A stretch of 64,000 bases of DNA from Fragilaria crotonensis (taxonomy: Eukaryota > Bacillariophyta > Fragilariophyceae > Fragilariales > Fragilariaceae), in NCBI GenBank assembly GCA_022925895.1, contig JAKSYS010000112.1:54314-118313 (forward strand). The letters are read 5' to 3'. Position 1 is the stretch's first letter; every line of letters begins with the position of its first letter. Of the stretch, positions 1 to 11,042 are shown piece by piece. A program made the translations under genes and the position numbers. Under the pieces are notes generated by a model that was not told the origin of the DNA, searched no databases, and saw only the letters and a list, made by a program, of their open reading frames with translations.

Positions 1-84
1 TCTGTGGCTGTTATGCAGGCTGCAAGAGGGATCCTCAACAGAGTGAAGGGATCCGTTGTAACTGGAGGAACAACATTATCTTGA
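1..84 (+). CDS. C-terminal end of an unidentified protein (partial)
   Basis: Frame 1 is open from the first base to a TGA at 82-84 and encodes 27 residues ending in VVTGGTTLS. The rest of the gene lies outside the window, so no function can be given. The composition (MQAARGILNRVKGS) looks like real coding sequence rather than chance, but an open frame this short is weak evidence. A longer overlapping open frame at 81-500 has poor composition and is not supported. Confidence 0.4.
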   Translation, partial: SVAVMQAARGILNRVKGSVVTGGTTLS

Positions 85-668
85 AGCGTCGTATACCGGA
101 AACCCGAATTGCTTTCGCGGATCTGCAAGGACGATTGAATAGCCTTGGCTTGACACCAAGCGTGAAATGCATCAAGATGCATCATGCATCATGCATCATT
201 GTCCACACATTCCACAATCTCCATTCTCAATTTGCCTACTTGTACGCTAGTAGTAGTACCTTGTACTCCACTACTCAAGCGTATGATGCCTCTTATAAAA
301 GTCAGCTCGGTAATGTACAAGTAGGCACGCCTCCAGTAATTCTTCAGTTCAAGTACAAGTTAATATGTAGCTGTACAGTACTGTACGAAGAATCTGCCAG
401 TGTAGACTTGCAAAACTTCAAACCCATTCTCCAACGAGAAGCAAATTCAAAGGAGAGTACGATAGTTCAAACCCAGGACCGCGTTCGAGATGACAAATGA
501 CGGAGCAACTCATTTATGATCGAAATCCACAGAGAACGGGAAAGAAGTTACTTTTGTTTTTTAAGTAAATAAAAAGCCTGAGAAAGGACACTTGATGCAC
601 CACCAGGACTCGACCCCGTTCCTTATGCAGAAACGCCCCTTAGCCATGCATAAAAGCGATGAATGCAT
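85..668. other. intergenic stretch, no gene seen
   Basis: Lies downstream of the partial gene and downstream of the convergent gene at 669-2343. It contains a short CATGCATCATGCATCAT repetition near 178-200 and several AGTAC/GTACT words at 240-390. No coding sequence or RNA gene was recognised. Confidence 0.5.
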
Positions 669-2343
669 TCACTTCTCCACCACTATGGCTCCATTACGAA
701 CGTTGATGGTGGAGGTCCCGACAGTTAGTGCATCAAACATGTATGCAGGAAGCGGGGCGTGCAAAGATTCCAGCTGCAACTCCCGCAATCCCTCAAACAC
801 ATCATTCCCACGGAAGGAAATAGTGCATTTCGTAGGCTGAGCTGGTCCGGAGACGTCCCAAACTTCGGAACAGGCCGTAGTTTCCCCTTCCCACTTAAAT
901 CGAACTTTCTTCAGCTGTGCTCCGCCTTCGCCAAATGTCATCCCTCGTAATTGTAACCGTTTCTCCTTTATCGAAGCGTCGTGGTCGATAACTACGCCTG
1001 CGTCGCTCGACATGGCCAATGCCGCTCCTTCAATACGAGCTGCCGCAGCAGCTTCTTGTCCCACATTTCGACCATGCTGAGCAGATGTACGGAGACGAGC
1101 CTGCTCAGCCGTTCGATCGACGACGCTCATTGTGGATACTTGTTGTAGCTCTGTTAGGGGATCGAGATGGGCGTCATTGGAGGCGAGATGCGCAAAGCGA
1201 CCTGTGGCTTCGCCAGTGTCGGCAGCATGCGCAGCTTGCAAGAGATCCATGGGCTCGGTTCCACACGAATCGCCAACGCGCGTTGGTGGCTCGTACACAA
1301 CTTTGCAAATACAGAGAGTCAGGGCACAAGATTGCAAATGAACGAGAGTGGGGTTACAAAAACTCACCATTTTGAGCCACGTTCTTATCGGTTGTTGCCA
1401 AGGCGAGATCTACAGCGGTGAGGACATATTTGACAAATCTCGACTTGCTGGGAGCTCTGCTAGCTGTCACTGCCATCAAGTCGGATCCAGGTTTTACGAC
1501 GAACATGAATTCGTTTGCCTTCTTCTTCTTCTTTTCTCCCGATATCGATCGGTTGCGTTCGTCCGTGTAGTTGTAGGGTTCGCCGATAACAAGGTGGAGA
1601 AAGAGATAGCCATCCTGTCGTTGCAAGGCGTAGGTACGACACTCGATTCCAGAATAGGCGGCACTGAAATCCCGTTGAACCTCGGCGCGGATTTGTTCCA
1701 AGGCTTTGAGGGCTGTAGCTGGACCATTGAGCCGGTAGATTTCATAAATCTTTTTTCGACCCCAAATTCGGGTCGTTCGAGCGACAACTTGAAGGTGAAT
1801 GGCCTCCAGGAGATGCGCCCAAAACGCTGATGGCGTGCCAAGGGCTTGTGGTTGGAGTTTGGATTGGGTCTTTACCGCTGTTTCACTGGCGTCACTCACT
1901 ACAGCAATCGAAGCGACGTCACGACTCTTCTCGTACGATGTTTCGGGGCCATCAATTCCACCAAGACTTGTGTCACTCAAAGAAGAATGGAGTGGCGTCT
2001 GGTCTCTGGTTGGTTTGTGTGGCGACCCCAAGGATTCAAGGTCGTCCTCGGTGCCAGCAAAGGTGTTTTCAATAAGTGAATTGATACCAAGTGCCAGCTT
2101 GTGTTCAAACAAGCTGTCATTGCGATTCTCAAAAAGCTTGAGTGGCTCAAAGATAGAATCAAGCAACATGCGAATCGTGGCAACTTCAGGGGTGGATGGC
2201 GCGTGTTCTAAAACATCTGTGACAGCTTCGCGAATCACCCGAGGGTCGACAAGAAGGCGAAAGAAGCGATTCAACGCTCGCGCTTCTGGAGGAAGCGTTT
2301 TCGCGCTGAGTTTGCCATCGCCAAGGACTGTTGTTCCTACCAT
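669..2343 (-). CDS. probable CENP-N/Chl4-family kinetochore protein, one intron
   Basis: Two exons, 2343-1368 and 1300-669, join across a 67-nt intron (donor GTGAGT, acceptor GCAAAG) into a 535-residue protein. The C-terminal part resembles CENP-N/Chl4. An aromatic-rich beta stretch (YLFLHLVIGEPYNYT) is followed by a basic segment and FMFVVKPGSDL. The last ~45 residues (ISFRGNDVFEGLRELQ, then LPAYMFDAL and an INVRNG ending) match the layout of the conserved CENP-N C-terminus. In other eukaryotes this family binds CENP-A nucleosomes as part of the inner kinetochore (CCAN). The middle, residues ~110-175, is low-complexity linker. The assignment comes from remembered pattern similarity in a fast-evolving family. 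The gene structure is firmer than the function. Confidence 0.55.
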
Positions 2344-2778
2344 GACGAAAAGAAGGAGCGCAGGGGATTAAACGACTGGAAGCGCTGGAATGAATGAAGG
2401 GACAACCTGAGATGAAAGAGAGTTGAGATTTGCGATGAATACATATATATATTTGCTGCAATTCAAATCGGGGTCTTCATAATGATCCTTTCGTATATAA
2501 TCTCTGCAGAAGGTACGTAGAATAATGGGGATGCAATTATTCGGTGCACAGGTGTACAGTATGTTGCATACGGAGTACCAGCTAACAGATACGAGTACTA
2601 GAGTATTCATATATATTACAATATGACATATATTTGCATATATGATTATGTATCGATAGTACTGTACCTGGTACTACCACGAGTACCTTGTACTCATATC
2701 TGGGACATCCGGAATTTACTCTCAAGGAGTTACGGGACAACGTAATGAAGGCAACATTTGAGCGGCGAAGTATTACAT
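2344..2778. other. intergenic, AT-rich with a GTAC-word cluster
   Basis: This is the upstream region of the CENP-N-like gene. It contains TA-rich runs (ATATATAT near 2440 and 2610-2650) and a dense cluster of GTAC-centred words between about 2500 and 2700. No open frame of convincing composition was seen. Copy A of the retrotransposon begins at its right end. Confidence 0.5.
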
Positions 2779-3380
2779 TGTTAGAGCTCTACTGTCACTC
2801 TGTCACACTGTCTCTTGTACTTACTGTAAGGTTGAACACCATACGGTAATACAGTAGACTGTCCTTTATCTTTCTTAGCTGTCCGCGACCCGTTCCAGTA
2901 GTTCTGCAAATCAGAACTCTCAGTCCCGCGACCACATTTAGAATTTAAATTGTGTTGCCTTGAGTTTCCCTAAGTATTCAAATCATTTGTGTTGTCAATT
3001 TTATTGACAAGAACACAACTTTTACTATGGGAAACCTAACTCAAACACCACTCAACAAGTGGGATTAAGGCAACATAACTTTTGTGAGACTCCAACTAAT
3101 ATTGGAGATCTCACCTTCACTTTTCATCTTAGTTTTAACTCATGATATTTCCCAACCAAAATCAGCAAAGGCCTTAACTACTTAGTTCTACATCTCCTAC
3201 ACATGTATCAACAAATCTACCATCATGGTCCATATCTTCAGGACTCCTTTGCGCAAGGCTGGACAATCTGTGATGTTTGCTTCCTCTCCTGCTGTCAAGT
3301 CCGACGGCAGACTTCTAGGTCCTACTAACCTTAAGTCTACCGTCGGCCAGTACTGCGTACCGATCACACGACTACTGTCA
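2779..3380 (+). repeat. LTR of retrotransposon copy A (old)
   Basis: 602 bp, begins TGTTAGAGCTC and ends ACTACTGTCA. It aligns along its length with the LTRs at 14370 and 52301 but with many more substitutions, so it is an older insertion. It contains the same internal ATG (at 3225) that starts the element's first open frame. The flanking pentamer on the left is TACAT. No matching 3' LTR or duplication was found. Confidence 0.85.
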
Positions 3381-5360
3381 TGGTTGCTTGCCTCGTACAA
3401 CCGCCGGTCCAAGGCTCTATTGTCGAGGAGAAATACTCGTCTTATGTCTCCAATCATTGGTCAAACCTACCTACAGCCGTTATGATTTTGTGCTTAACTG
3501 CTATTGATTTCCCTCGCCTTTTGGATTTGCCAGCAACGGATTTAAACTTGCCATTGAAGGCCACAAAACTTTTCAAGTCTACCATGAACAACTTACCTCC
3601 GCCCTCCCTTGCCCCTCGCGCCTCTAGGTCCGCCTCCAACTGCAAAGACCCTGATGCGTTCGACGCTACTGTCGACTACCCCGCCAAACTTGGTGCATCT
3701 CATGTCCCTGCCGACGCGCCCACCCATCCTGCCCTCTACAAAGGGGCCTTAGCTTATGGATCTCAGAAGAAGTGCATGCTCCCCTCCCGTGTCCATTTCA
3801 TCCCTTCTCCGACCACTTCCCCTGATGACGATCAGGCTCTCCTGAACAAGAAGAAGAGGCGCACCTCCGAGTTAGGTCCCACCTATTATGACATTTACAA
3901 GTTAACCTATGACGATTTTGACAATATCATTGAAGAGGATTGCAACCTCCACTCCGATTAGCACAAGCATCAGTCTTTTGCAGCTCCAACCCAGCAGGAC
4001 ATTCAAGCTAGCCACAGGGCTACTTCTACCATCAAGAGGCTGCCAAGATGCAGACCACTACAACCACAACTACCATGGACACCACCAACAACAAAATGGG
4101 CAAAACTACCGACAAAAACGGTCCAACTAACTACACTTATGCATCTACCAATGTTAAGGACAACAACATTGAAACTAATGATGCATTTACTACAGAGGAG
4201 GACACTATTACTGCCGCCAAGCGCCGCAATCACCCCAACAGACACAACAAAATTGACCTCACCAACAATACAAATGACTTGAAAACGCCCCAGAAAGCTC
4301 CAAATTTGCCTCCCACGCTCACCTACAAGTCCAGAGCCAACACTCCCAACATTTCTACTGCCAAAGTTACCACCTTGACCAACTTTGCCCAACTTGCCCA
4401 CCTCCCAATTTCTCAAACTCCTGTGTGCATGAATCCATCTGAATTCACCACACTCCAGAAAACCTGCAAAGATCTCCATGACTCCATCTTTGCTCATCTT
4501 TTCAATCTTCCCTTCCATCCTTCTTCCACACAGCTTGAGTGTTCCTCAGACAGCAAGCAACAACAATGTCAGGAAGAATCCAAAGCACCTCCCACATTCA
4601 TACACTGCAGTCATCATGCCCTGGAGGAACAAATCATCCAATTCACCCTCAGAATTGTTTCTTTCGGTTATGCTCCAACTGTTTCTGAGTTCCTTGATTA
4701 TCTGCAGTATCAGGATGACCTTGAGAACCTTGTCAATGTTGCCATCAAGATCACAGAAGATGATCAGTTGAAGACCATCATTGATTTGCTCACCATCATG
4801 GTTTGAAACATAATCGGCCGTGAGAACTCACACTTCAAGACGCCAAAGCACTGTATGGTCGACCTCCAGTCCAAATTTGAGCAAATTCCGACAGATGGTT
4901 CTCGAGAAATGACTGGTCAAAGTTTTGTCTCACCCCGCACGTATTGATGGCCTTCGGCAACTCTGCAGACTCGCAAGCAAAAACTCTGATGTGTCATGAC
5001 AACAGTGCTGAATTCAAGACTCGTAATTTTGTGCCAAAACTCCGGCTGTCCAAACTCCTCGCAAACAGTCTCTGACAACCACCGTATTTACAGTCCATGA
5101 TCAGACATTGTGTCCCAACTGACCATTCAGCAGATACATCGTAATGATACTACTTGTACCTGCTTTGCTCCACGCCTCCTTTCTGCTTCTGAAAAGCATC
5201 TGTGAACATTTCTACTGTCAAATTATCAGTCCACCCCAGTGGGCTACAGAATAATCCAACTGTCACAGTCTACGTTCAGCTCCTTCTTGAGTGTCCAGCA
5301 TCCTGTTGCCATCCTCCTCTGCTTCTAATTGTGCTGATGTTGGTGAATATTATTGTCTCC
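2779..5360 (+). mobile_element. retrotransposon copy A, truncated 5' part
   Basis: LTR plus about 2 kb of the coding region that follows the LTR in copies B and C. Similarity to copy B stops near 5360, at the position matching ~17060 of copy B, so gag, protease, integrase, RT and RNase H are all missing. The coding sequence is broken by stops. A 252-codon open frame at 4048-4806 survives, and it keeps the KIDLT motif and the region matching FTTLQKTCKDLHD. Sequence between ~5360 and 5495 matches neither complete copy where I compared them. Confidence 0.8.
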
Positions 5361-5495
5361 CAGTTTTCAATCGTTTTTGACACTGCTGTTTATCATCATG
5401 TACATTGGATCAATGTCTACTGCATATCATTATACCTTAAAGACTGCTGTTGTTGGTCAAAACAACAACAATGGGCACTACCGCCCTAGCACCAA

Positions 5496-6443
5496 GTCTT
5501 CACACTCAAGCTGTGTGGGAGTATTGTTGAAGGGAAGGTTGAAAAGATGAGTAAAGAGAGAATGATGGAGATCTTTGCAGGCCCTCTGGAGTGTGGTGAG
5601 TTCAGATGAATTCCTGCACATGGGAGCTGGGGAAATTGGAAGGTTGGTAAGTTGCTCAAAGTTGTTCAAAGTGGTTGTTTGGTGGAAGAGATGCGGGGAG
5701 AGTTGAGCCCTGCCAGGTCTGTAGGTGCTGGGAAAGGGATGTGCATTAGGAGCTTTCTGGAGTGTTTCCAAGTCATCAATAATGCTGGTGAGGTCAATTT
5801 TGTTGCGTGCTGTATCTGGGTGATTGCAGCACTTGGCAGCAGTTGTAGGGTGCTCCTCCTCATTACTAGCATCTGGAGTTTCAATGGTTTTGTAAAATGA
5901 CATTGGTACTAGATGCATAAGTGCAAGCATTTGGACCATATTTGTCAGTAGTTGTGCCCATTTTGTTGTAGTTGTAGTTGCAGTTGTAGTGTAGTAGTTG
6001 TCTGCTTTTGGCAGCCTTCTTGGTGGTGGAAGCAGTACCAGCCCTGTGGCTAGCTTTTGTGTCCTGCTGGGTTGGAACTAAGAAGTACAGGCCTTTGCTG
6101 TTTTTGGTTGTGAAATACAATAAGTAAAAACTAAGATGAAACTTGAAGGTGAGATCTCCAATATTAGTTGGAGTCTCACAATGCTGTGTTGCACTAATCC
6201 CACTTGTTGAGTGGTGTTTGAGTAGTATTGTCAACAAAATTGACAACACAATTGATTAGAATATGTAGGGAAACTGAGGATAACACAATTCAAAAAGTGA
6301 GCATGGTTGTGGGACTCAGAGTTCTGTTTCTCGGTCCTTTGGGAGTGGGTCACAGACAGACTAAGAAAAATGAAGGACTGTCTACTGTGTTACCATGTGG
6401 ATTTAACCTAACAGAAAATTCGAGTGACAGTAGATGACTAACA
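5496..6443 (-). mobile_element. inverted retrotransposon fragment with partial LTR
   Basis: Read on the minus strand from 6443, this starts TGTTAG and follows the LTR to about 6075. It then jumps from LTR sequence (CTTAGTTC) to element sequence lying ~0.8 kb further in (CCAACCCAGCAGGACAC), so an internal segment, including the ATG region, is deleted. It continues as the upstream coding region to about 5496 (open frame 5939-5478, with NKIDLTS and LTTLQRACKDLHHSLF). It faces copy A and overlaps it in content, so the two form a large inverted repeat. Confidence 0.8.
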
Positions 6444-7060
6444 AGAACTGTAGTAACTTATCACTTATCATCGACCCCTTTTTTGTTTTGCCCCGTGACG
6501 AACCGCTTAAAATGATTTACATCTCAGGGCAATCCTCATTGCTGAATCACCCTAACTCTAACTTACACAAATCGTTCGTCTGCCCTTCATTCGGAATGCC
6601 ACTCTAACAGTCAGTCCCTCGCAGACGGGACAGATGACCAAATGACGAATGACGATTTAATGAGGGAATTTCAAAATCACGCACAATGTTGTTTGAGTCC
6701 CACGCACTTCGTGCGTTACTTCTCCTACTGAAACATGCACGTAAAATTGCTCAAGTACGAATCTTCCGATGACGATTTCGTCTCGAGGTGACAGCGAAAG
6801 CAAAAAAAGCATTCCGCCAAGGGACGACGTGGTGGCCAATGAAGGAGAGATAAAAACACATGTCTCGGAGTACAAGGTGTGCATGAAGTATGTAGGAGTT
6901 CACGCAACCTCCAAGTACAAATCCGTTTCTTCACCTTGCACATCCGTTCACCCGCTGACGGGGCTCGTTCTGGATTCTTCGCTTCACTCAACTACATTAA
7001 AAATCGACAGGACGACAAAACCTTTTAAAAACTTGTACATCGTATCACAAGTGAAAAAGC
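6444..7060. other. intergenic, upstream of the desaturase
   Basis: Presumed promoter region of the gene at 7061. It holds short tandem CGAATGACGAATGACGA-type words near 6640-6655. No coding sequence, RNA gene or further transposon fragment was recognised. Confidence 0.45.
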
Positions 7061-8411
7061 ATGTGCCGTACTGTGATTAAGAATGCCGATCTGAAACCTG
7101 GGGAAGAATGGCTTGAGAAGTTCGATCTCAATGCCTTTGCGGCTGATATCAATGCGTTGGGAAAGAAGTTGGAACAGGAGCAGGGCGATGACGACGTTCG
7201 TCATTTGAACAAGATGATCATGTGGAGCAACCTCTTTGCAGCTTTTGGTCTCTTGTCAATGGGCATTAGCGTCAACATCTTCTCGGTCATTGCGCTTTCA
7301 ACATTTACCTTTTCGCGCTGGACAATGATAGCCCATCATACCTGTACGTTTTGTGACCAGGTTGCTTGTGATTGATATCCCGGGGGACCTGCTCTAACGT
7401 TGCGTTGCCTTTTACACTTCAGGTCACGGAGGGTACGACAAGTGTCACCCAAACAAGGCCCGATGGAGCAGATTTAAGTTTGCCATTGGCTCCTTGTGGC
7501 GTCGACTATGCGATTGGGCAGACTGGATGCTGCCGGAAGCTTGGAACGTTGAACACAACAATCGCCATCACTACAACCTTTCCGAGATTCACGACCCGGA
7601 TCTCGTGGAGGCAAACCTTTCCTTCCTGCGCGGCCTCCAGATACCAGTGGCATTGAAGTATGTCATTGTCGCCTTCTTCATGATGACTTGGAAGTGGTTC
7701 TACTATGCCCCCAACACCTACAAGGAGCTCAAGCTTGCCAAACTCAGACGAGAAGGGAAACCACTTCCGAAGGGAGTTTCTCCTGAGGATCAGGTCACAT
7801 TTGACTATGTGATGATGGGGAAAAATCCATTCTACTCTGCGTCCGAGTTTTTGATGGTGGTCATTGGACCTTACTTTGTTACTCGATTTTTGATCACCCC
7901 GCTCCCCCTTCTTGCCGTTGAGCACTTCCTCGGCGTCCAGGGTCTCTACAAGAACGCTTTGATTAATTTGGTCTTTGCGGACATTCTGACCAACATCCAT
8001 GGGTTCCTCGCCGTTGTGACTAACCACGCCGGTGATGATATGTACCGTTTCCGCACTGGATGTCGCCCCTTCTCGGGGTCCTTTTACCTCCGTCAAGTCT
8101 TGGCCTCGGTGGACTTCTCCATGGGCTCTGATCCCGTAGATTTCTTTCACGGGTGGCTTAACTATCAAATTGAGCACCACTTGTGGCCAAGTCTCTCCAT
8201 GTTGAGCTACCAAAAGTCAGCCCCCATGGTGCGTGAGATTTGTGCCAAGCACGGTGTCCCGTACATTAAGGAGAATGTCTTTATCCGATTGAAGAAGACT
8301 GTCGATATCATGGTGGGAAACACCAGCATGAAGTGGTTCCCAGAGAAATACGAGAATTTGTACTTGGAGCAAGATGCGCTTGTGGAATCCATGAAAAACA
8401 AGCGTACATAG
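7061..8411 (+). CDS. membrane fatty-acid desaturase without cytochrome b5 domain
   Basis: Exons 7061-7343 and 7423-8411 join across a 79-nt intron (GTACGT...TTCAG) into 423 residues. Three histidine boxes of the membrane di-iron desaturases are intact: HHTCH at 92-96, HNNRHH at 139-144 and QIEHH at 343-347. Hydrophobic membrane segments lie between them. The family uses O2 and an electron donor to put a double bond into an acyl chain. The Q-type third box is usual in front-end (delta-5/6) desaturases, but the fused N-terminal cytochrome b5 typical of those is absent. The HGGYD and WMLPEAWNVEH wording recalls bacterial acyl desaturases. Substrate and regioselectivity cannot be read from sequence. 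The intron cuts the first histidine box between T94 and C95. Confidence 0.9.
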
Positions 8412-8538
8412 AACGGCGGCACATGATTCTTAAACTATGGCTACGACTAGAGATACGAAGTGATTTCACTTCAAGGCACCAACAGATTCGCCAAGGATCA
8501 GTTAATTGAATAGATTGGGCTACAGCACTTGTATAATT

Positions 8539-9506
8539 TCATTGAGGTCCAGCTTTGACTGGTTCTGCGGGTTCACTAGTTTCATTCTCGTCAACGCCTC
8601 CGGAGTGACCCAACAATGTGAACTCTATTAGAGATTCAGGTAGATTACCTCCAAGTTGCATAACCTGGGCCTGTCCATGAGCCACTTTGACGTACTGCGA
8701 GGGTTGTTAGGTGTGAGACGACCCTCATGCAAAAGGCATGATAATGTTTCGTGACGTACCTCGTCTGATTGATAGTGCAGCTTCTCTCGTTCCAAGGGTG
8801 ACAAATCTCTGAGCTTCCGCGCTGGGTGACCAACCCACAGTTGGCCGGATGGCACAATCGTTCCTGCAGCGACTACAGCTCCCGCTGCGATGAAAGATTC
8901 CCTTTCGACGACAACGCCTTCTCCGATATAGGATCCCATACCAATCAATGAAAAATCATTGATTGTCGCCGAGTGAATCTGCGCCAAGTGCCCAATGGTA
9001 ACACCTTTTCCAACGATTGTATGATTGACACGACTGGAAATAATACAGCCATCTTGGACATTGGAATCTTCTCCAATAAAGATCCCACCGCCAAAGCCTA
9101 AATGCGAATCGACATCTTCGTGTCGGTTTGGTGGGAGCTCCCACACTGAATCATCCTCAGGGTTCGAAAAGTGCGATACATTGTCGCAACTATCCGCTCT
9201 CAAGATTGCTCGATACCACACCGACGCTCCAGGTCCAATTCGAACGGACCCAATCAAGGTTGAACAGGGTGCGACGAACGCGGCTTGCTTGGATACGATC
9301 GGTGCACCACGTCGGAGGAGCGGCATTTGATGCCGATGACGCGATAAATGATCATGATATATGTAGGGATCATCACCAACTAATCTCGTGGTAAGGGCAT
9401 GTTGCCGTCCCATGATGCCAACCCGATCCAACGCTTGACCGGTCTCTCGCAAGGCTCGACCAATGGTTTGGCGGAATGCCAACCATGATCGCTTGAGTAT
9501 GAACAT
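8539..9506 (-). CDS. gamma-carbonic anhydrase-like protein (mitochondrial complex I type)
   Basis: Exons 9506-8760 and 8694-8539 join across a 65-nt intron (GTACGT...TCGCAG) into 300 residues. The N-terminus resembles plant mitochondrial gamma-CAs, including RETGQALDRVG. A left-handed beta-helix follows, built of hexapeptide turns (APCSTLIGSVRIGPGASVWY, TIVGKGVTIGH, SLIGMGSYIGEGVVV, IVPSGQLWVGHPAR). Two metal-ligand histidines are present in TIGHLAQIH. The third, expected after the QDG turn (LVH in the family), is replaced by ISS. About 30 extra residues separate RAD from the QDG turn. In plants and algae such proteins form a matrix-facing domain of respiratory complex I. Missing one ligand, this one is probably a structural, CA-like member. 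Confidence 0.88.
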
Positions 9507-10073
9507 TATTTGCTTATACTAAAAGAGGTCCGTGTCCAGTCTTTGGCACGGATGAAGCGTTGTAACAACTGTGGCTGCTGTGGTGCTTATTATGTACAGT
9601 TGGCGCACGGGTCTGCTTTGGACGAATTGTTGTTCGAGGCAAATGGCGCATGGCTGGGTTCGTGGTCGATGGCGCGTTGCAGATCTCGCCGAGGTCGACC
9701 GAGAGAGCCCAACGAGTGTTCGAGGTTCGAGTGTATGCTTCTCGTTTCTCGTATCTTCGTGGTTCCGAGTTCCGAGAGACACAAATGTACATTTTCACAC
9801 GCAAAACCTGAAATGGTCATAAACTTAAATTCCGGATTCCGTTTCAGAGAGTTTGGAGCTTGGCAGCTATTGCGCTTTTACTGGGTCTTTTAACGAGGTT
9901 GCGTTCATTACATGTCCTCTCTACACATGCACCTTTGACGAGCGGCATTGTAGTTCTGTTGTAGAAGATGCATTAGCAGCTCTGACATTACAAAATGGGT
10001 CGTGCAATGAATTGTACGGTATTTTCCCTGAGGCCATTTCATATCCTTAGCTTACACCACGGCTACACATAGT
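9507..10073. other. intergenic, no gene seen
   Basis: Lies between the gamma-CA-like gene (start at 9506, minus) and the 3' end of the HAD gene. Open frames on both strands (for example 9510-9893) have unbiased composition and overlap one another, so I treat them as chance. It probably contains the promoter of the gamma-CA gene. Confidence 0.4.
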
Positions 10074-11042
10074 TTAGGTGGGGGTGTTGGTGAAGGCTGC
10101 AATTACATGAGCCGGTGTCGCATTTTCATTCTCAAACAACAATTCAAGGTCTGCCTGCAGTGGAAGCTTTCCGAACGAAGTCTTCAGATCATCTGCGTGG
10201 ATTCCGCTGGTCACAAACACTGAGTTAATACCTGCCCTGACCGCTCCCGAGATATCATGATGCATTGAATCGCCCACATGAGCTACTTTAGATTTGTCCA
10301 TTCCCAGTTTCCGTATACATGCCTCAAACGACTCTGGCAATGGTTTCCCAAAGTATGTCACGTCACCTCCAAGCTTTTCATAATATTGTGCGATCGTTCC
10401 TGGCATGTATCCGATCGTATTATCTGCAAATCGAACGATAAAGTCTGGGTTAGGGCAAATCATCGGAAGATTCCTGTCACGACATGCTTTTAGAATTGGA
10501 CCCAGACTTTCAAAACTGCCTTTGGACATGAATCCTTCGAGCGGGACATGTTTGTCAACTCCCTGATACCATATTTCAGCCCCATGAGCCAGAACAAAAT
10601 CTGCTTCGTCCACCGACGCGGCGATTTCGACGTTGCCGCATCCTTCAATAAAATCAAGCGGCGGAGGTGAGAAGAAAGAAACCCCGTACGTGAGAAAAAC
10701 TACTTTCTTGGCAACGGCGCCGACACCAAACATTTTTGTCACGTATTCACTCGCTTGGTCTCCGCCTGTAACAGCTCCGGCATCGAACCAATCTGGATCA
10801 AAGCCCAATAGTCGAAGCTTTTTGAGTGCCGACTTTGATGGTGATGATGTGTTGGACAAGATGATGAGCTTTTTGGAATTTCGTTTGAGCTCTTGTAAAA
10901 CTTCCAACGCTCCTGGGAGTGGCTCCTGTCCATTGTGCAGGACGCCATATTGATCCAGTATGAAACCGTCATACATGGTTGCGATTTCACGAAAGGAAGA
11001 GTGTACGGTAAAGGCTGCTGACATTATTCGTGACGGCTTCAT
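10074..11042 (-). CDS. HAD-superfamily class IIA hydrolase
   Basis: A single exon of 322 residues. Motif I is ILDQYGVLHNG (residues ~27-37), motif II is IILSNTSS (~60) and the C-terminal motifs are YFGKPLPE then VAHVGDSMHHDISGA. The cap lies between motifs II and III, as in the NagD/4-nitrophenylphosphatase-like class IIA group. Family members remove phosphate from small phosphorylated metabolites through an aspartyl-phosphate intermediate. The second motif-I residue, usually the general acid Asp, is Tyr (D-Q-Y). I recall an aromatic residue here in a HAD-IIA subfamily. Asp nucleophile, Lys and the DSxxxD pair are present. Substrate unknown. The ATG at 11042 gives MKPSRIMSAAF, and the second Met is a plausible alternative start. 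Confidence 0.88.
   Translation of the reverse strand: MKPSRIMSAAFTVHSSFREIATMYDGFILDQYGVLHNGQEPLPGALEVLQELKRNSKKLIILSNTSSPSKSALKKLRLLGFDPDWFDAGAVTGGDQASEYVTKMFGVGAVAKKVVFLTYGVSFFSPPPLDFIEGCGNVEIAASVDEADFVLAHGAEIWYQGVDKHVPLEGFMSKGSFESLGPILKACRDRNLPMICPNPDFIVRFADNTIGYMPGTIAQYYEKLGGDVTYFGKPLPESFEACIRKLGMDKSKVAHVGDSMHHDISGAVRAGINSVFVTSGIHADDLKTSFGKLPLQADLELLFENENATPAHVIAAFTNTPT

Noticed and set aside
81-500. 139-codon open frame
   Set aside because: It does not begin with ATG, its composition is unbiased, and it covers simple CATCATGCAT and GTAC words.
2779-6443. A single complete element with two LTRs
   Set aside because: The second LTR is inverted and partial, gag-pol is absent, and the flanking pentamers differ (TACAT versus AGAAC).
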